From: Plectrocnemia conspersa
Lineage: Eukaryota > Arthropoda > Insecta > Trichoptera > Polycentropodidae
NCBI GenBank assembly: GCA_009617715.1
Contig: VTFK01000401.1
Coordinates: forward strand, 124,001 to 188,000
DNA length: 64,000 nt
Reading direction: 5' to 3'
The notes beneath the pieces are model-generated. The model saw nothing but the letters and a program-made list of their open reading frames with translations. It was not told where the DNA came from and ran no database searches. The position numbers and the translations under genes are program-made. This document shows, in pieces, positions 1 through 10,579 of this stretch. Within the stretch, counting starts at the first letter, position 1, and the number at the start of each line of letters is the position of its first letter.

Positions 1-44
1 GCAGCATGATTAAATTGATCGGATAAATATCAACACGTTGGAAA

Positions 45-140
45 GTTTCATTGCACCTTCATCATTCACCAGATCTGGCCCCTCGGACTACCGTTTGTTT
101 CGATAAATGCAACAATCATTAAAGGAAGTAAAATTAGGCC
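45..140 (+). mobile_element. mariner-like transposase remnant
   Basis: A short piece of a mariner-family (Tc1/mariner) transposase. One frame reads HSPDLAPSDYRLFR, then a stop, then MQQSLKE. This matches the conserved mariner block around the third catalytic aspartate (SPDLAPSDYHLF). The stop and the absence of flanking transposase sequence show it is a relic. It lies in the RCC2-like intron that runs off the left edge. No terminal repeats are visible around it. Confidence 0.7.
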
Positions 141-788
141 TCAATGAATATTTTTATTCTACAATAATATGTGGCACTGTAATAGTGTTATTTCATATAA
201 TTTAAGGTTGAAAATCGTTTGAATTTATTGAATTGCAAGTCTGTCGAATGTTATCCACTGTGAAAGAATGAAAATGCTTCATTAAAAAAACGTGCACCTC
301 GTTGAGGGTCTTTACTGTGCTGTTGTAAGAGGGATTAGCCAAAATTATCCGAATGACATAGGCGTTACGAACTTCCAGTACGCAACTTGTCAGAATTTTC
401 ATCAATGAGTCATCCCTTATCTTACCGTGCCATTTTAATTTTTTTATTTGAAAATTTTTAAACTAGTTTTCAATTTTTACAATTAATTTTATTAACCGTA
501 CATGAAATTAAATAAGAACGGGTTTTGAATATTTAATTTTTCTTATAAATTAAATTTCTCCGATTAAAAATATCTTTTGTTTTTCGTTTTTAGCACCTAC
601 AATTTTTTTAATTAATATAATAAAGTTATGGAAAATAGGTCAATATTAAATAACCACCCTTTCTTATATCAAAACACATAAAAGTATATCTAATTATAAT
701 GAGAATTGCAAATAATTTTTTGCACTTCAGATTTTGTGAATTCCATTATAATCAATAGGTTTTAATAGTATAATGTTAAAATTCACAG
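141..788 (+). other. partial intron of the RCC2-like gene
   Basis: AT-rich sequence upstream of the exon at 789. It ends in a plausible 3' splice site (TTAAAATTCACAG). I see no coding segment apart from the mariner scrap upstream of it. Confidence 0.5.
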
Positions 789-1648
789 GTTGGAGCATCA
801 AGGCAATAGGTACGAGCAACACTTCCATAGTGATCGCAGCCGAGGACAACTTGATCGCATGGGGAGCTTCTCCAACATTCGGCGAATTGGTATGTTTTGA
901 TTGCGATCGGCGAATGTATATTTATAAGTTGCGATTTCATGTTTTTATTTATAAGTTGCGATGCGCATCATTCAACACCCAATATTTGGGCAGTTGCTGG
1001 TGAGTTCTTCAAAACTAAAACTCGACATAAAACAAGCTGTTATAGAATCTTATATATCTGTATTGCAGATTTCACTAGAGAACATTCATTATTTCTATAG
1101 GAATTGGACTTCTATAAACATAAAATATAATATTCCGATTATATTATCCTAAATAAGTCTTTTGTGTTGTATATATAATATATCGATCTTTTTATTTAAA
1201 AAAATCTATTGATTCGGGTAGAACATTTATGACAAACTATAGTTTTGATCTTTGATTTGTTTTTATTTTTGATTTCTTCGTATCAATCTTTAAAATTTAC
1301 AAAAGTAAGAATACTGTTTGAAGTGTACAGAAATTAATGGACCGAAGTTTTTTGTAATAAAACGGTTATAAATTACGTCTCTTGTCCACTTTTTCGATCG
1401 CGCGAAAATGGTGGTGTATTCATCAGTTCCGATTGGGTGTGAATATGTAAATTCAACTTTTATTTTTTTGCCCACAGGGTTTGGGTGACTTGACGAAGTC
1501 TTCGACTAAGCCGATCGAAGTGCCAAAAATGGAAGGATCAAAGGTCATGCAGGTGACCATGGGATATTCCCACACTCTGCTGCTGTGCAACGACGCATTG
1601 GAGGCGACTAAAGAGAAACTTGCCCGATTCCAGATGTACAAGCCTTAA
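789..1648 (+). CDS. RCC2: RCC2-like protein, last two coding exons (partial)
   Basis: C-terminal part of an RCC1-repeat protein of the RCC2/TD-60 type. In animals this is a chromatin- and centromere-associated regulator that affects microtubules and small GTPases. Two exons are visible, 789-889 and 1478-1648. They join in phase 0 across a GT...AG intron (donor GTATGT, acceptor CCCACAG). The protein runs through AWGASPTFGEL and GFGDLTKSSTKP to VMQVTMGYSHTLLL and ends FQMYKP-stop (TAA 1646-1648). The sequence of a SPTFGELG block, then a MGY.H block, then a charged tail is the end of RCC2 as I know it, more specific than generic RCC1 repeats. The upstream exons lie outside the window. No frameshift or stop is seen in either exon. 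Confidence 0.85.
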
Positions 1649-1795
1649 CGGGGTCATCTTACTCCATTTTGCTGTAACAATACCTCTTTTTCTGAATATA
1701 CTTAAAAATATTAGCATTTTGCCGATGAACAAACTCATACATTCAGACGTTATTAACAGTATTTTTATTATATTTATACATTTTATATATATATA

Positions 1796-1936
1796 CAGGG
1801 TGGATCAAAAAATGTACCTGAATCGATATTGAACAGCAAACTGGCTGCCAAATAGACATTATTAATACGTGATTATTGTTCTCTTGTGACATGCGCTTTT
1901 ATTTTAAAAGCTGGTAGAGTTTTTTGACTCACTCTA
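1796..1936. mobile_element. short mariner-type MITE
   Basis: About 141 bp with imperfect terminal inverted repeats: CAGGGTGGATCAAAAAA on the left and TTTTTTGACTCACTCTA on the right. Both ends are flanked by TA, the target duplication of Tc1/mariner elements. It has no coding capacity. It lies about 150 bp downstream of the RCC2-like stop codon and could be in that gene's 3' UTR. Confidence 0.6.
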
Positions 1937-3606
1937 TATATGTAAAAAAATACAACTAGTATTCCTGCCAAAATACAAATCCTCATTGATTCGGAGACGT
2001 TCACAACAACAAAAAACACTAGCTAATTTTTTTACGTATTTGTAGATATAAAACAATTGTGATCGTTCATTTTTTTTTCTTTACGTATTTTAAACGAAGA
2101 TTGTTTTATATGGAGGGATTGTCGTAATGTGATGAGATTTCAACCTGTAATAATGATTTTACAGGACTAGTTTTAAACAGATAAAGTAAATTTTATAAGC
2201 AGAGACCCGTAAGCATTATAACGTTTTGTCATCAATATATTGCAATGAAAAGTTCCATTTATCACCAATTTAAGATGTTAAAAATATCTATTAAAATTCA
2301 GACTAAATAAATTATGAAAGTATATCAAATTATATTGACTATTTCTTAAAATCCTAAATTGGTAATAAATGGAACTCTTCCTGCCATTTTAGTATTTATG
2401 ACAAATCGCTATAATGCGAATAGGGATCGAATTTTGTATACTAAACTTGTTTAATAATAACTCTTTTTTATAATACCGTACATTTTTCGGAGTGTAAAAT
2501 AGGAAAGCCCTTATGTATAACGGTACTATAAATAATATTTTTTTAAACAAATAAATGGACGGAAAGATATGTTTAGCGTTAATTATTATTACATAATAGA
2601 GGTTTAAATAATCTGTCTGAGTAGTTTCCGTTTCTTATTATATATTTCTCATTGTGTAATTTAAAAATATAAATTTTGATCTTTTTTTAGCTATATCGTT
2701 GAATTTGTACAATTAAACCAAAGGATTATAAAAACCGGTACTTAAAACACAAAAAATATAATAATGTTACATTTATGATGAATAATATGTCTTAGGTTTA
2801 GTTTCTTTTATATTATTATCTTAGTTTTATAACTCAAATGGGTCCTCTCTCAAAAAATATGTTTACAGATCTAAAATTGTCACTGCCAGTATTAGTATGA
2901 TCAGTTTGTATTGAAAATAGATCATTCCATATACAATTTAAATCGATTGGTTCAATGACTTACCTCATGTCGCATCCATGACATTTTAAAATTTCGATTT
3001 TTTTACTATTGTGTGAAGTGCATTATTTTTTCGAAATTCATTTTAGATATTTAGTTTAGGTAGAGGAGTTATTATAATATCTACATATATGTATGTTAAT
3101 AACGGAATTTTATTATTTCTCAGTATTATGTATAAGTCTTATATTTCAATGTTTAAACGACATTTTTAACATTCCTTATAAAATATTAAATTTTTTTTGG
3201 AACATTTCTTTTTAGGATAATTGTTTTTGGAACATTTTGTTTTTAAATAAAGAACAAATATTTGTTTCAATTTTTTTTTTTTAATACGTAAATATGAAAA
3301 CCAATAAACTTGCTCACAAACCTTATCAACGTGAGAACATTGACTGATCTGAAAATTGAGATATAGAATTTCAAACGCCAGAATGCTGCCTGAAAACTGA
3401 TGACAAAAACACCTTCAGAATACAAATCAACTCGGATACGATGTTGAGATAAGATCAACGAAGCTTCAGAAAAGAACTATAGGTAATATCAGCGATATCA
3501 AACCTGAATAGCACAAGAAAAATACCAATGAAGAGAAGCAGATTCATATTCGAATATACGAAAACACCCAATTCGATTTGTTGAAACAGTTGAACTCTAC
3601 TAGTGT
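1937..3606. other. non-coding interval
   Basis: AT-rich intergenic or 3' UTR sequence with no supportable gene. The only structure I see is the long hairpin at 2213-2417, listed separately. Confidence 0.5.
2213..2417. repeat. long fold-back hairpin
   Basis: Two ~65-bp arms, 2213-2275 and 2351-2417, are imperfect reverse complements. The left arm contains AGTTCCATTTATCACCAATT; the right contains AATTGGTAATAAATGGAACT. The loop is about 75 bp. This is either a fold-back MITE or a transcribed hairpin. Confidence 0.7.
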
Positions 3607-4214
3607 AGAGTACGCTTGGGATAAGGATGCCGGTTTGTTATTATGAGAGGGAGAAGCGATGTAGCGTGTACTTCGTTGTCTCGCTTTCTCTTTTAAGGAC
3701 AGTCGCTGATACGTCAACGCTGGTATTCGTCATTAGAGTGCAGTGTGGCACAGAAGTTCGATCTTCTCTAGTAATTTATTTTAAATAATTTTGTGTTGAT
3801 ATTGGCTTAACCCAGATATGCCCACTGTCCATAATTGATATCAAGGCTTCAAATATACACTTAAGTTATTCGTTCTCTTACCCGTGGATTAAAATATTTT
3901 AATTATTTTTCCATTAATCTTTCCTCATTTTATATCTTTTTGCTTTTGAAGAATAGCTACAGACTTCATTATTTTTTTGACTTGTGAAAGATTTTGAATT
4001 TTGCAAATATTTAATTAATGACTGGTTTCTTCGATTATATAATATATTTTTAATTGTCCATTGAAATTTCCAACTTAGCTCAGATGTATGAATGTTAAAT
4101 AAACATATATTTTCTTTTAAAATAAAAAAATTAAATATTCTGAGCGAAATTGTTTTGAGTCACACAGTTCACGCACACAATAACAAACCGGAATCCTTAT
4201 CCCGAGCGTACTCT
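3607..4214. mobile_element. non-autonomous element with 36-bp terminal inverted repeats
   Basis: 3607-3642 and 4179-4214 are inverted copies that differ at about three positions. The left arm begins AGAGTACGCTTGGGATAAGG; the right is its reverse complement with AGAGTACGCTCGGGATAAGG. The 608-bp element has no intact ORF. I could not identify a target-site duplication or superfamily. It ends about 250 bp before the PIF transposase exon. Confidence 0.75.
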
Positions 4215-4461
4215 AAGCAATTATTAATTTTACTGATCAATGAATTATGTCTGGACGTATTTTTATTGCTGTCCTGATTTTTGTACGGATTTATCAGTTT
4301 TAATGAAACTGGTACTAACAAGATTCTTTAAGGTACGATTCCGATCTCCGCTGCATGCGACACGCAGTAGCAATTGCTGTCGGTTATCAAATGCGGTTGT
4401 GCTTGTTTCTTATCTCCGCGGCAGCAGCATTGCCAATCAGCAGTAGTGTTTCTCTTGAATC

Positions 4462-7030
4462 ATGAATAATATAATTCAGAAAATTTTATTAGAAGATGAA
4501 GACTTGTTATTGTACCATTACTACTTAAAAAGCAGAAAACCAATCCTACTAATATGCAGTAACAGAATCCAGGAAGGCTCTTATAAATTTTTAATAAAAA
4601 GACACTTGAATGATTATGACGAAAAATTCTGAAATTATTGCCAGTGAAATAAAAAACAATTTTATTTGGTACTTTCTTTAATTTACAATGATCTTGCTCC
4701 GAAAACTGAGGAATACAATATCACCAGAAGAAAAATTATATTTAACATTGCGGTAAGCAAGCTACCTACCATTGAGATCATAATTAGTTATAAGTTTAAA
4801 AATAGTTAATCGTGAAAAAAACATATGTATTTATTTATTCATTAATGACATTAATAAAATCACTTGTTTTTTACATTTCCTGAAAATTTCGTTACATTGG
4901 TATACATTAATTAAAAATACACAAAATTTTAAATATAAAATACGTGAAAGTTGGTAGTGTCAATAGTTTTCATCGAGACAAAAAATTATATTTAACATTG
5001 CGGTAAGCAAGCTACCTACCATTGAGATCATAATTAGTTATAAGTTTAAAAATAGTTAATCGTGAAAAAAACATATGTATTTATTTATTCATTAATGACA
5101 TTAATAAAATCACTTGTTTTTTACATTTCCTGAAAATTTCGTTACATTGGTATACATTAATTAAAAATACACAAAATTTTAAATATAAAATACGTGAAAG
5201 TTGGTAGTGTCAATAGTTTTCATCGAGACAAAAAATTATATTTAACATTGCGGTAAGCAAGCTACCTACCATTGAGATCATAATTAGTTATAAGTTTAAA
5301 AATAGTTAATCGTGAAAAAAACATGTATTTATTTATTCATTAATGAAATTAATAAAATCACTTGTTTTTTACATTTCCTGAAAATTTCGTTACATTGGTA
5401 TACATTAATTAAAAATACACAAAATTTTAAATATAAAATACGTGAAAGTTGGTAGTGTCAATAGTTTTCATCGAGACTTACAAAGTTCACTATCACTGTG
5501 GAGAATCAACAGTTAACTGACTATTCAGACTGATCACTTACATCAGGCGATGGCGTCAAATTGTAAGTATTTGATGCAGTAATCCCTTCTACAGACAATA
5601 ATTTGGTTAAAATTCCAAAGATTTGTTTTTTTTCGCATACATTTGAAGATTGGGTGGAAGCTTTCTTAAAACTTGTTTGATGTACTTGGCAAAACAGCTT
5701 ACATCGTCTGTTTCATTGTTTTGTAGTTGCAATTGCTGCGTCTCGGGTACCTCATCTCTCGCCTGTTGTAGATATTGAAGTTCCTCATCTCTATCATCAT
5801 CGCGTTTCTGTTTTTTTAACTGCTGCGGGTTTTCGGCAGGAGATGATAAAGGCATACGATATTCCTCGTTCTGGTTATCCTGGGCTGGCTCTTCGGACTC
5901 TCCAGCTGTGTTTATTTTGGACTCTTCAGCTGATTCAGAATCCTGGACGAGGGGAGATACATCCTGGTTACTGGTGGTTGGTTTCTCTTGAGAAGCAATA
6001 TCCAAGAAAGTCAATTTTCTGTAGATCTGCCATTTTGAACGGCTATTTTTTAGAGCTGCTGATCCAATAGGATGTTTATTTTTGCGTTTAAAACGAGTAT
6101 AGCCATCCCGAATGGTTTTCCACTGCTTTTTACAGCTTTCAACTGCAATGAAAATTATAAACTATAAATGTATTATTTTTCCAGGAGAAAGTTTCAATAT
6201 TGTATGTCAAAGTCGTATATATCAAGAATAGTAAAACAAGTATTACAATTACTTCGACTAAAACTTGCTCCGATTGCTATGTCTCCTACAAAAAATGAGT
6301 TTAAGAATATTGAAAAAGAATTTTGGGAAAAAGGAATATGCCAACTTGTATTGGCAGCATTGACTAAAAGCATATCCGTATAAAATCACCGCAGCACAGT
6401 GGATCTCTATTCTTTAACTATAAAAATTACTTCTCTATAGTATCATTAGCAATCGTTGATGACAATTATAAATGTATTGCAATTGATGTAGGGTCGTATG
6501 GATAAGGAGACAGCAACATATTTAAAGTCAGAAATGGTAACGAACCAAAAAACTACCTGGAAAAAATGATATTTTGCCTCATTTCTTAATTGGAGACGAG
6601 GCTTTTGCTTTAGACACGTACATTATGAAGCCATATTCTCGAAGAATTGCGTCACATGACAACCAAAAAGGCATTTTTAACTACAGGCTATGTTGTGCTC
6701 ATTATGTGACAGAAAACGATTTCGGATTATTATCTCAAATTTTCAATTTTTTATACACCTATAGCGATTTTGCCCAACACTTGTGATGACTTAATAGTAG
6801 TTGTCTGTTGCTTGCACAATATATTAAGAGATGGTTATCTTGAAAACAAGCAAATTCCATTCTATCCTCGTAATGAAGAAGTACCAACTAATAATATGAT
6901 TAGAATGGCGAGTACAAGTGGTTTTGCAAATATTGAAGGCTTATGGGTTCGCGACAAATTAAAAAAATATTTTTCTTCCCAAATAGGCGAAGTATCTTGG
7001 CAAAACAATATCATCAATCGTATACAATAA
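4462..7030 (+). pseudogene. PIF/Harbinger (HARBI1-like) transposase, decayed, two exons
   Basis: DDE transposase of the PIF/Harbinger superfamily. Exon 1 is 4462-4752 and exon 2 about 6185-7030. Exon 1 starts MNNIIQKILLEDED.LLLYHYYLKSRK and ends, after shifts, in ISPEEKLYLTLR at a GTAAGC donor. Exon 2 begins at a TTTTTCCAG acceptor with a GESFNIV block. It continues with SRIVKQVL, CIGSID (first Asp), GDEAFALDTYIMKPYS (second Asp), FNYRL, and VVCCLHNILRDG near the C-terminus. These motifs are in the family's order. Decay is clear. There is a stop and frame change near 4630 and another near 4722, a shift near 6215, an in-frame TAA where DGKH is expected (~6371), a TAA near 6504 and a shift near 6567. 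The intron (4753-6184) contains an exon of the opposite-strand MADF gene and a tandem repeat. Confidence 0.8.
4731..5477. repeat. three tandem copies of a 250-bp unit
   Basis: Copies start at 4731, 4981 and 5231 with AAAAATTATATTTAACATTG. Copies 1 and 2 are essentially identical. Copy 3 lacks two bases and has one substitution in the stretch compared. The unit contains the last ~22 coding bases of PIF transposase exon 1 and its GTAAGC splice donor, plus the first part of its intron. The donor therefore occurs at about 4753, 5003 and 5253. The near identity points to a recent duplication or an assembly artefact. Confidence 0.95.
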
Positions 7031-7221
7031 TTTATACAGACTAGAAATAAAAAAAAGAATTAGTACTTACTGGTTTTATTTAGTTCTTCCGCGATTTGAT
7101 TCCATGCATTGTCTTTTAATAACAATGCCTTAAAATTTATTTTCTTGCAATCAAATAAACAAGGATGCTGAGATACTAAATCGATTAGCTTTTCAATTTC
7201 TTCATCTGTGAACACCTCCAT
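5607..7221 (-). CDS. MADF-BESS domain protein of the PIF/Harbinger element
   Basis: Two-exon gene on the minus strand: exon 1 is 7221-7071 and exon 2 is 6142-5607. The junction is clean (ACCA|GTAAGT donor, TTCATTGCAG acceptor) and preserves frame through NKTIESCKKQWKTIRDGY. The product is 228 residues from the ATG at 7221; an in-frame ATG at 7314 would add 31. Residues ~1-95 are a MADF (Myb/SANT-like) DNA-binding domain: EIEKLIDLVSQHPCLFD, then W.QIAEEL, then CKKQWKTIRDGYTRFKR. A Glu/Gln-rich linker follows. A BESS-like motif near the C-terminus (DDVSCFAKYIKQVLRKLPP) suggests protein-protein interaction. PIF/Harbinger elements commonly carry such a second DNA-binding protein, which helps the transposase reach its terminal repeats. 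Unlike the transposase, this ORF has no stop or frameshift. Its intron (6143-7070) contains transposase exon 2. Confidence 0.85.
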
Positions 7222-7447
7222 GATGCAGGACGGCGATAATGTAGATCGCGAATTCGCGGAACACTTAATGACGTCTGATGATGTTTCGCGCCGACGCCGA
7301 CGCCAGTTCAACAAGTACGCACAGGCGTCGCTTCATACGCCGCACATACGACTAATCGAGGGAAACTTAAGTCTTAAATTATAATGTTCAAATATTGCTT
7401 TTTCTTAATATTACTGTGTTTTGTGTGATTTAAGTACTTTTTAGTGA

Positions 7448-7779
7448 TGGATTCTTCAACTAGAGGTAATTATCAATTTATCATTGCATTTTAATCCACC
7501 AAAATAATCGTGAATACCTAGGAATACTGTCTTAAAATATACCATTTTCAAAACAACAAATAAATCACAAAAATTAACTTTGGATAGTCTTAAAGTATGT
7601 AGTCAAGTTGAGTCAAGGCAATGTATTCCCGCATCATTATAGTTTTTTAAGATCATAATTATTTTGTGCGATTCTAAAGATTTTTAATTTGTTTCTTTAT
7701 ATGTGCCCAAATTCCATGAAAGTCATTATTTGACTTTTGGCGTTCTATCCCGTCCAAAGGCAGATTAAACAAAGTTATT
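7448..7779. other. non-coding interval before the Transib-like relic
   Basis: AT-rich, with no supported gene. A possible short exon-like start (ATGGATTCTTCAACTAGAG followed by a GTAATT donor, near 7448) could be the beginning of the following transposase, but this is speculative. Confidence 0.3.
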
Positions 7780-9190
7780 ATGTTTGTAAAGTCAATATTT
7801 GTTGATTTGCTCCTTACACAAGATCGGGAGAAGCCCTTAAGGAACTTTCTGAAAAAAGAATGCGAAAAGTCCCCGAAACCAAGTTCCAGTATTGGTAGAC
7901 CGAAAAAGAGTTTTGAAGATAGTTGCACAAAAACGAAAAAGCGCAAAGTTCAACATTTATTAGAAGAATATAACGATGCACAGCTGTCTTTTGCTGCACA
8001 AGTGTGCGAACCAGTGGAAACAAGACGCTGCTAATTTAATGCAGGAAGTATCTATAGCTTCACCAAGACGAGCTACTGGTTATAAAAAAAAAAAAAAGAT
8101 CGGAGACGAATTAGCGTGAAAAAAAAGAACTACGGCCTTATACCTCGGAAGAATCGTTGGCTTTATTTATTGCAAACAATTTCACTGTGCAGATGTACAA
8201 AAGTATTCAACAGGAGTCAAAAAAAAGAGGATTCCGTATATACCCATGTTACGATAAACTAATAAAAGTGAAAGAGCAGAGCTACCCTCCTGTCGATAAA
8301 TTCACTATGACAGATACATCTGCAACAAGAATATGCAAAATATTCTCGGAGAAGTATTGTTGAGGGGATGTGACGGTTCCTCGGGCACAACTTATACAAG
8401 CAGCCATTTGAAAATCTAAACGATACAGATGAATATATGTTTGTGATTTCGTTAGTGCCATTAAGACTTGTTACTGATGATTCGAATAATAATATCGTAT
8501 GGGAAAACCCACTTCCATCTTCTGCAGAATAATAAAATTTATTTATAAAAAAGAATAAGTCCAGCCAAAGATAATTCATCTGCGAAGCTACATCCAAGGA
8601 AATGAATTCGACCACAACCGTGAGAAAGCCTGACGGAAATATATACCGATTAGGAATATCTAGCCTGCATGCTTATATCCGCACAATGGAATGCTTATTA
8701 AATATTACTTACTGAATGGAAATAGCTGAGTGGCAAGTTAGATCAGAGAAAAATAAAGATTTTTTTAAGAAGGATGAAATAAAGGGTAAATTCAAAGAAG
8801 TCGGTCTCATAATAGATAAAGTTAAACCAGGTGTTGGTACGAGAGCAACGATGGGAACACCGCAAGGGCGTTTTTTCACGATTTTAAAGCAACGGCTCGT
8901 ATCACCGGTATCGAAGAAAATTAAATTTATCGTCTCGGTACTATTCTTGCAGTCGTAGCATCTGACTATGAAATTGACCCGGACAAATTTAAGCAATTTG
9001 TTTGGAAACACGAGGCTTATATCTCATCCTTTACCCGTGGTATAATATGCCAGCTACTACATTGCATAAGATCCTAATACACGGAGCAGAAATAATAAGA
9101 CATTCTGTCATACCAATAGGACAAATGTCTGAAGAGGCTTTAAAGGGCAAAAACAAAGAAACTAGGAAGGTCAGATTAGGTCACACATAA
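7780..9190 (+). pseudogene. Transib/RAG1-like transposase, decayed
   Basis: Several blocks of one transposon protein in order on the + strand, broken by stops and shifts. They are GRPKKSFEDSCTKTKKRK (N-terminal basic region), FIANNFTVQMYKSIQ with IYPCYDKLIKVKEQSYPP, then CDGSSG followed after a shift by a YKQPFE-type sequence near 8372. The SLVPLRL/VWENPLPSS block follows, and finally LHKILIHGAEII and IPIGQMSEEALKGKNKE before the stop at 9190. From memory, the Asp of DGSSGH and the Glu of SEEA correspond to the first and last catalytic residues of Transib transposases, the relatives of RAG1. The middle catalytic region (~8540-8940) is badly degraded. I did not find convincing CACAGTG-type ends. 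The assignment rests on recalled family motifs; an unclassified insect repeat protein is the alternative. Confidence 0.6.
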
Positions 9191-9264
9191 AAACTTGGTT
9201 AAAATCCAAATAAATTTAGTAGAATTAACAAACTTGTGTTTTATTTGCTGCCACATATCTAAAT

Positions 9265-10530
9265 TGTCATTTGAGGCTATTTAACCTTCTGTCGTTTACC
9301 AAAACGGTGACAACTTCTCTCGATGCGGGAATTCAAGTAGACGTCGTGTATACAGATTTTGAGAAGGCCTTTGACAAAGTTTGTCATGAGCTATTATTAA
9401 AAAAATTGTCGATCCTCGGTTGCTCGGATGATTTAACTCGGTTATTCTCGAGTTATTTAGGCGATCGTAGACAGTTTGTTACCTTTGGCGACCGATTGTC
9501 GAAATAATATTTCACCCCTTCGGGGGTTCCTAAAGGATCCAACCTAGGCTTTTTGTGTTATTTATTAATGACATAAATACAGCAGTTACAAATTCAAGTT
9601 TTCTTCTATACGCAAATGATTTAAAAATTGTATAAATGCATTCGATATGTTGCGGACTATTTCTCTCCATAGAATGATTTAGACTCTCTATGGAGATGGG
9701 CTTCCATTAACCGTCTGCCCTTTAGTGTCGGAAAGTGCTATACTGTGTCATTTTCTCGATCCCGTTCGCCAGCAGTATATTTCTACCATCTCGGTGGTAA
9801 CATTTTGACTAGAGAAACTTCCACTACAGATCTCGGAATCTATTTTGAGAGCAAGTGGAGGTTCTCTCTACACATACACGACGTCTGTGATAAATATTCC
9901 AATATGCTCGGCTTTGTTATGAGGAATGCCTTTCACTTTGACGATCCGTCAGTTATTCGCTACCTCTATGACACCTTAGTTCGTAGCTTTCTTGAATCGG
10001 GATCTATAATTTGGAATCCCCGAATAGCCAAATATTCCCTTATAGTGGAAAAATTTCAATTTATTTAGCTACCTTTACAAAAGGACATTTGGTTATTATC
10101 CGTTCTTATGAGTTCTCGCAGAAAGTTGCATGTCGCTAAGAATTTTTTCAAATTACTGAAAGATGCTGTCGCCAATCCAGCTATTTACGAGGAATTCCAG
10201 TTTTGGCTTCTCTTTTGATGGCCGTTGGAGCTAGGACGTCCGCACTTTCCGACTCGCCTTTGGCTGTGGCCATCTGGCTCCTTAATACGCTGGCATTACA
10301 CATTGTCTTGTTTAATGTTAGCTATGAGGAGCTGGTCCAGTTCGTCATTTAATTTTGATATTTTATGATTTTTTGTATTGTTTTATTATATTTAAGTATT
10401 ATTATAATTATGTATATATACATTTTTTCTGTATTAGATAATACAATTATTGTTTTCGACCATCGTGGCGCATGGGTAACCTGTTAGGTTAGGTTAGGTT
10501 ACCTAAATAAATAAAATAAATAAATTTAAA
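9265..10530 (+). mobile_element. Jockey-like non-LTR retrotransposon, 5'-truncated, decayed
   Basis: Reverse transcriptase remnant. 9271-9507 encodes VVYTDFEKAFDKVCHELLLKKL and a SSYLGDRRQFV block. This continues after shifts into GVPKGSNLG and a degraded YADD region (~9610). 9745-10068 encodes the connection domain (TSTTDLGIYFESKWRFSLHI, SVIRYLYDTLVRSFLESGS). The DFEKAFD...H.LLL.KL and YLG.R.QFV pattern is typical of the Jockey/I/R1 group. The 3' end at ~10380-10530 is AT-rich, with a TTAGG-like run and AAATAAATAAAATAAATAAA. Related pieces occur at 26040-26700 and 59740-60090 in this window. Confidence 0.8.
10483..10503 (+). repeat. short (TTAGG)n tract
   Basis: Three to four units of GTTAG/TTAGG (about 10484-10500) in the 3' tail of the LINE. 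TTAGG is the ancestral insect telomere repeat, but a tract this short may be incidental. Confidence 0.6.
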
Positions 10531-10579
10531 ATCCTATACGTCTTATTCTGATTTTTGTCTAACTAGATTGGTAAAATCG

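Noticed and set aside
4240..4446. Possible small secreted protein (leucine/alanine-rich frame near 4380-4460)
   Set aside because: Too short, with no signal-peptide context or gene structure; most likely the 5' end of the PIF element.
4731..5477. CRISPR-like repeat array
   Set aside because: The three 250-bp units are contiguous, without spacers, in a eukaryotic transposon.
5843..6070. Plus-strand ORF
   Set aside because: Shadow of MADF exon 2 on the opposite strand.
7814..8023. Minus-strand ORFs at 7674-7946 and 7814-8023
   Set aside because: Antisense shadows of the Transib-like relic; no family features.
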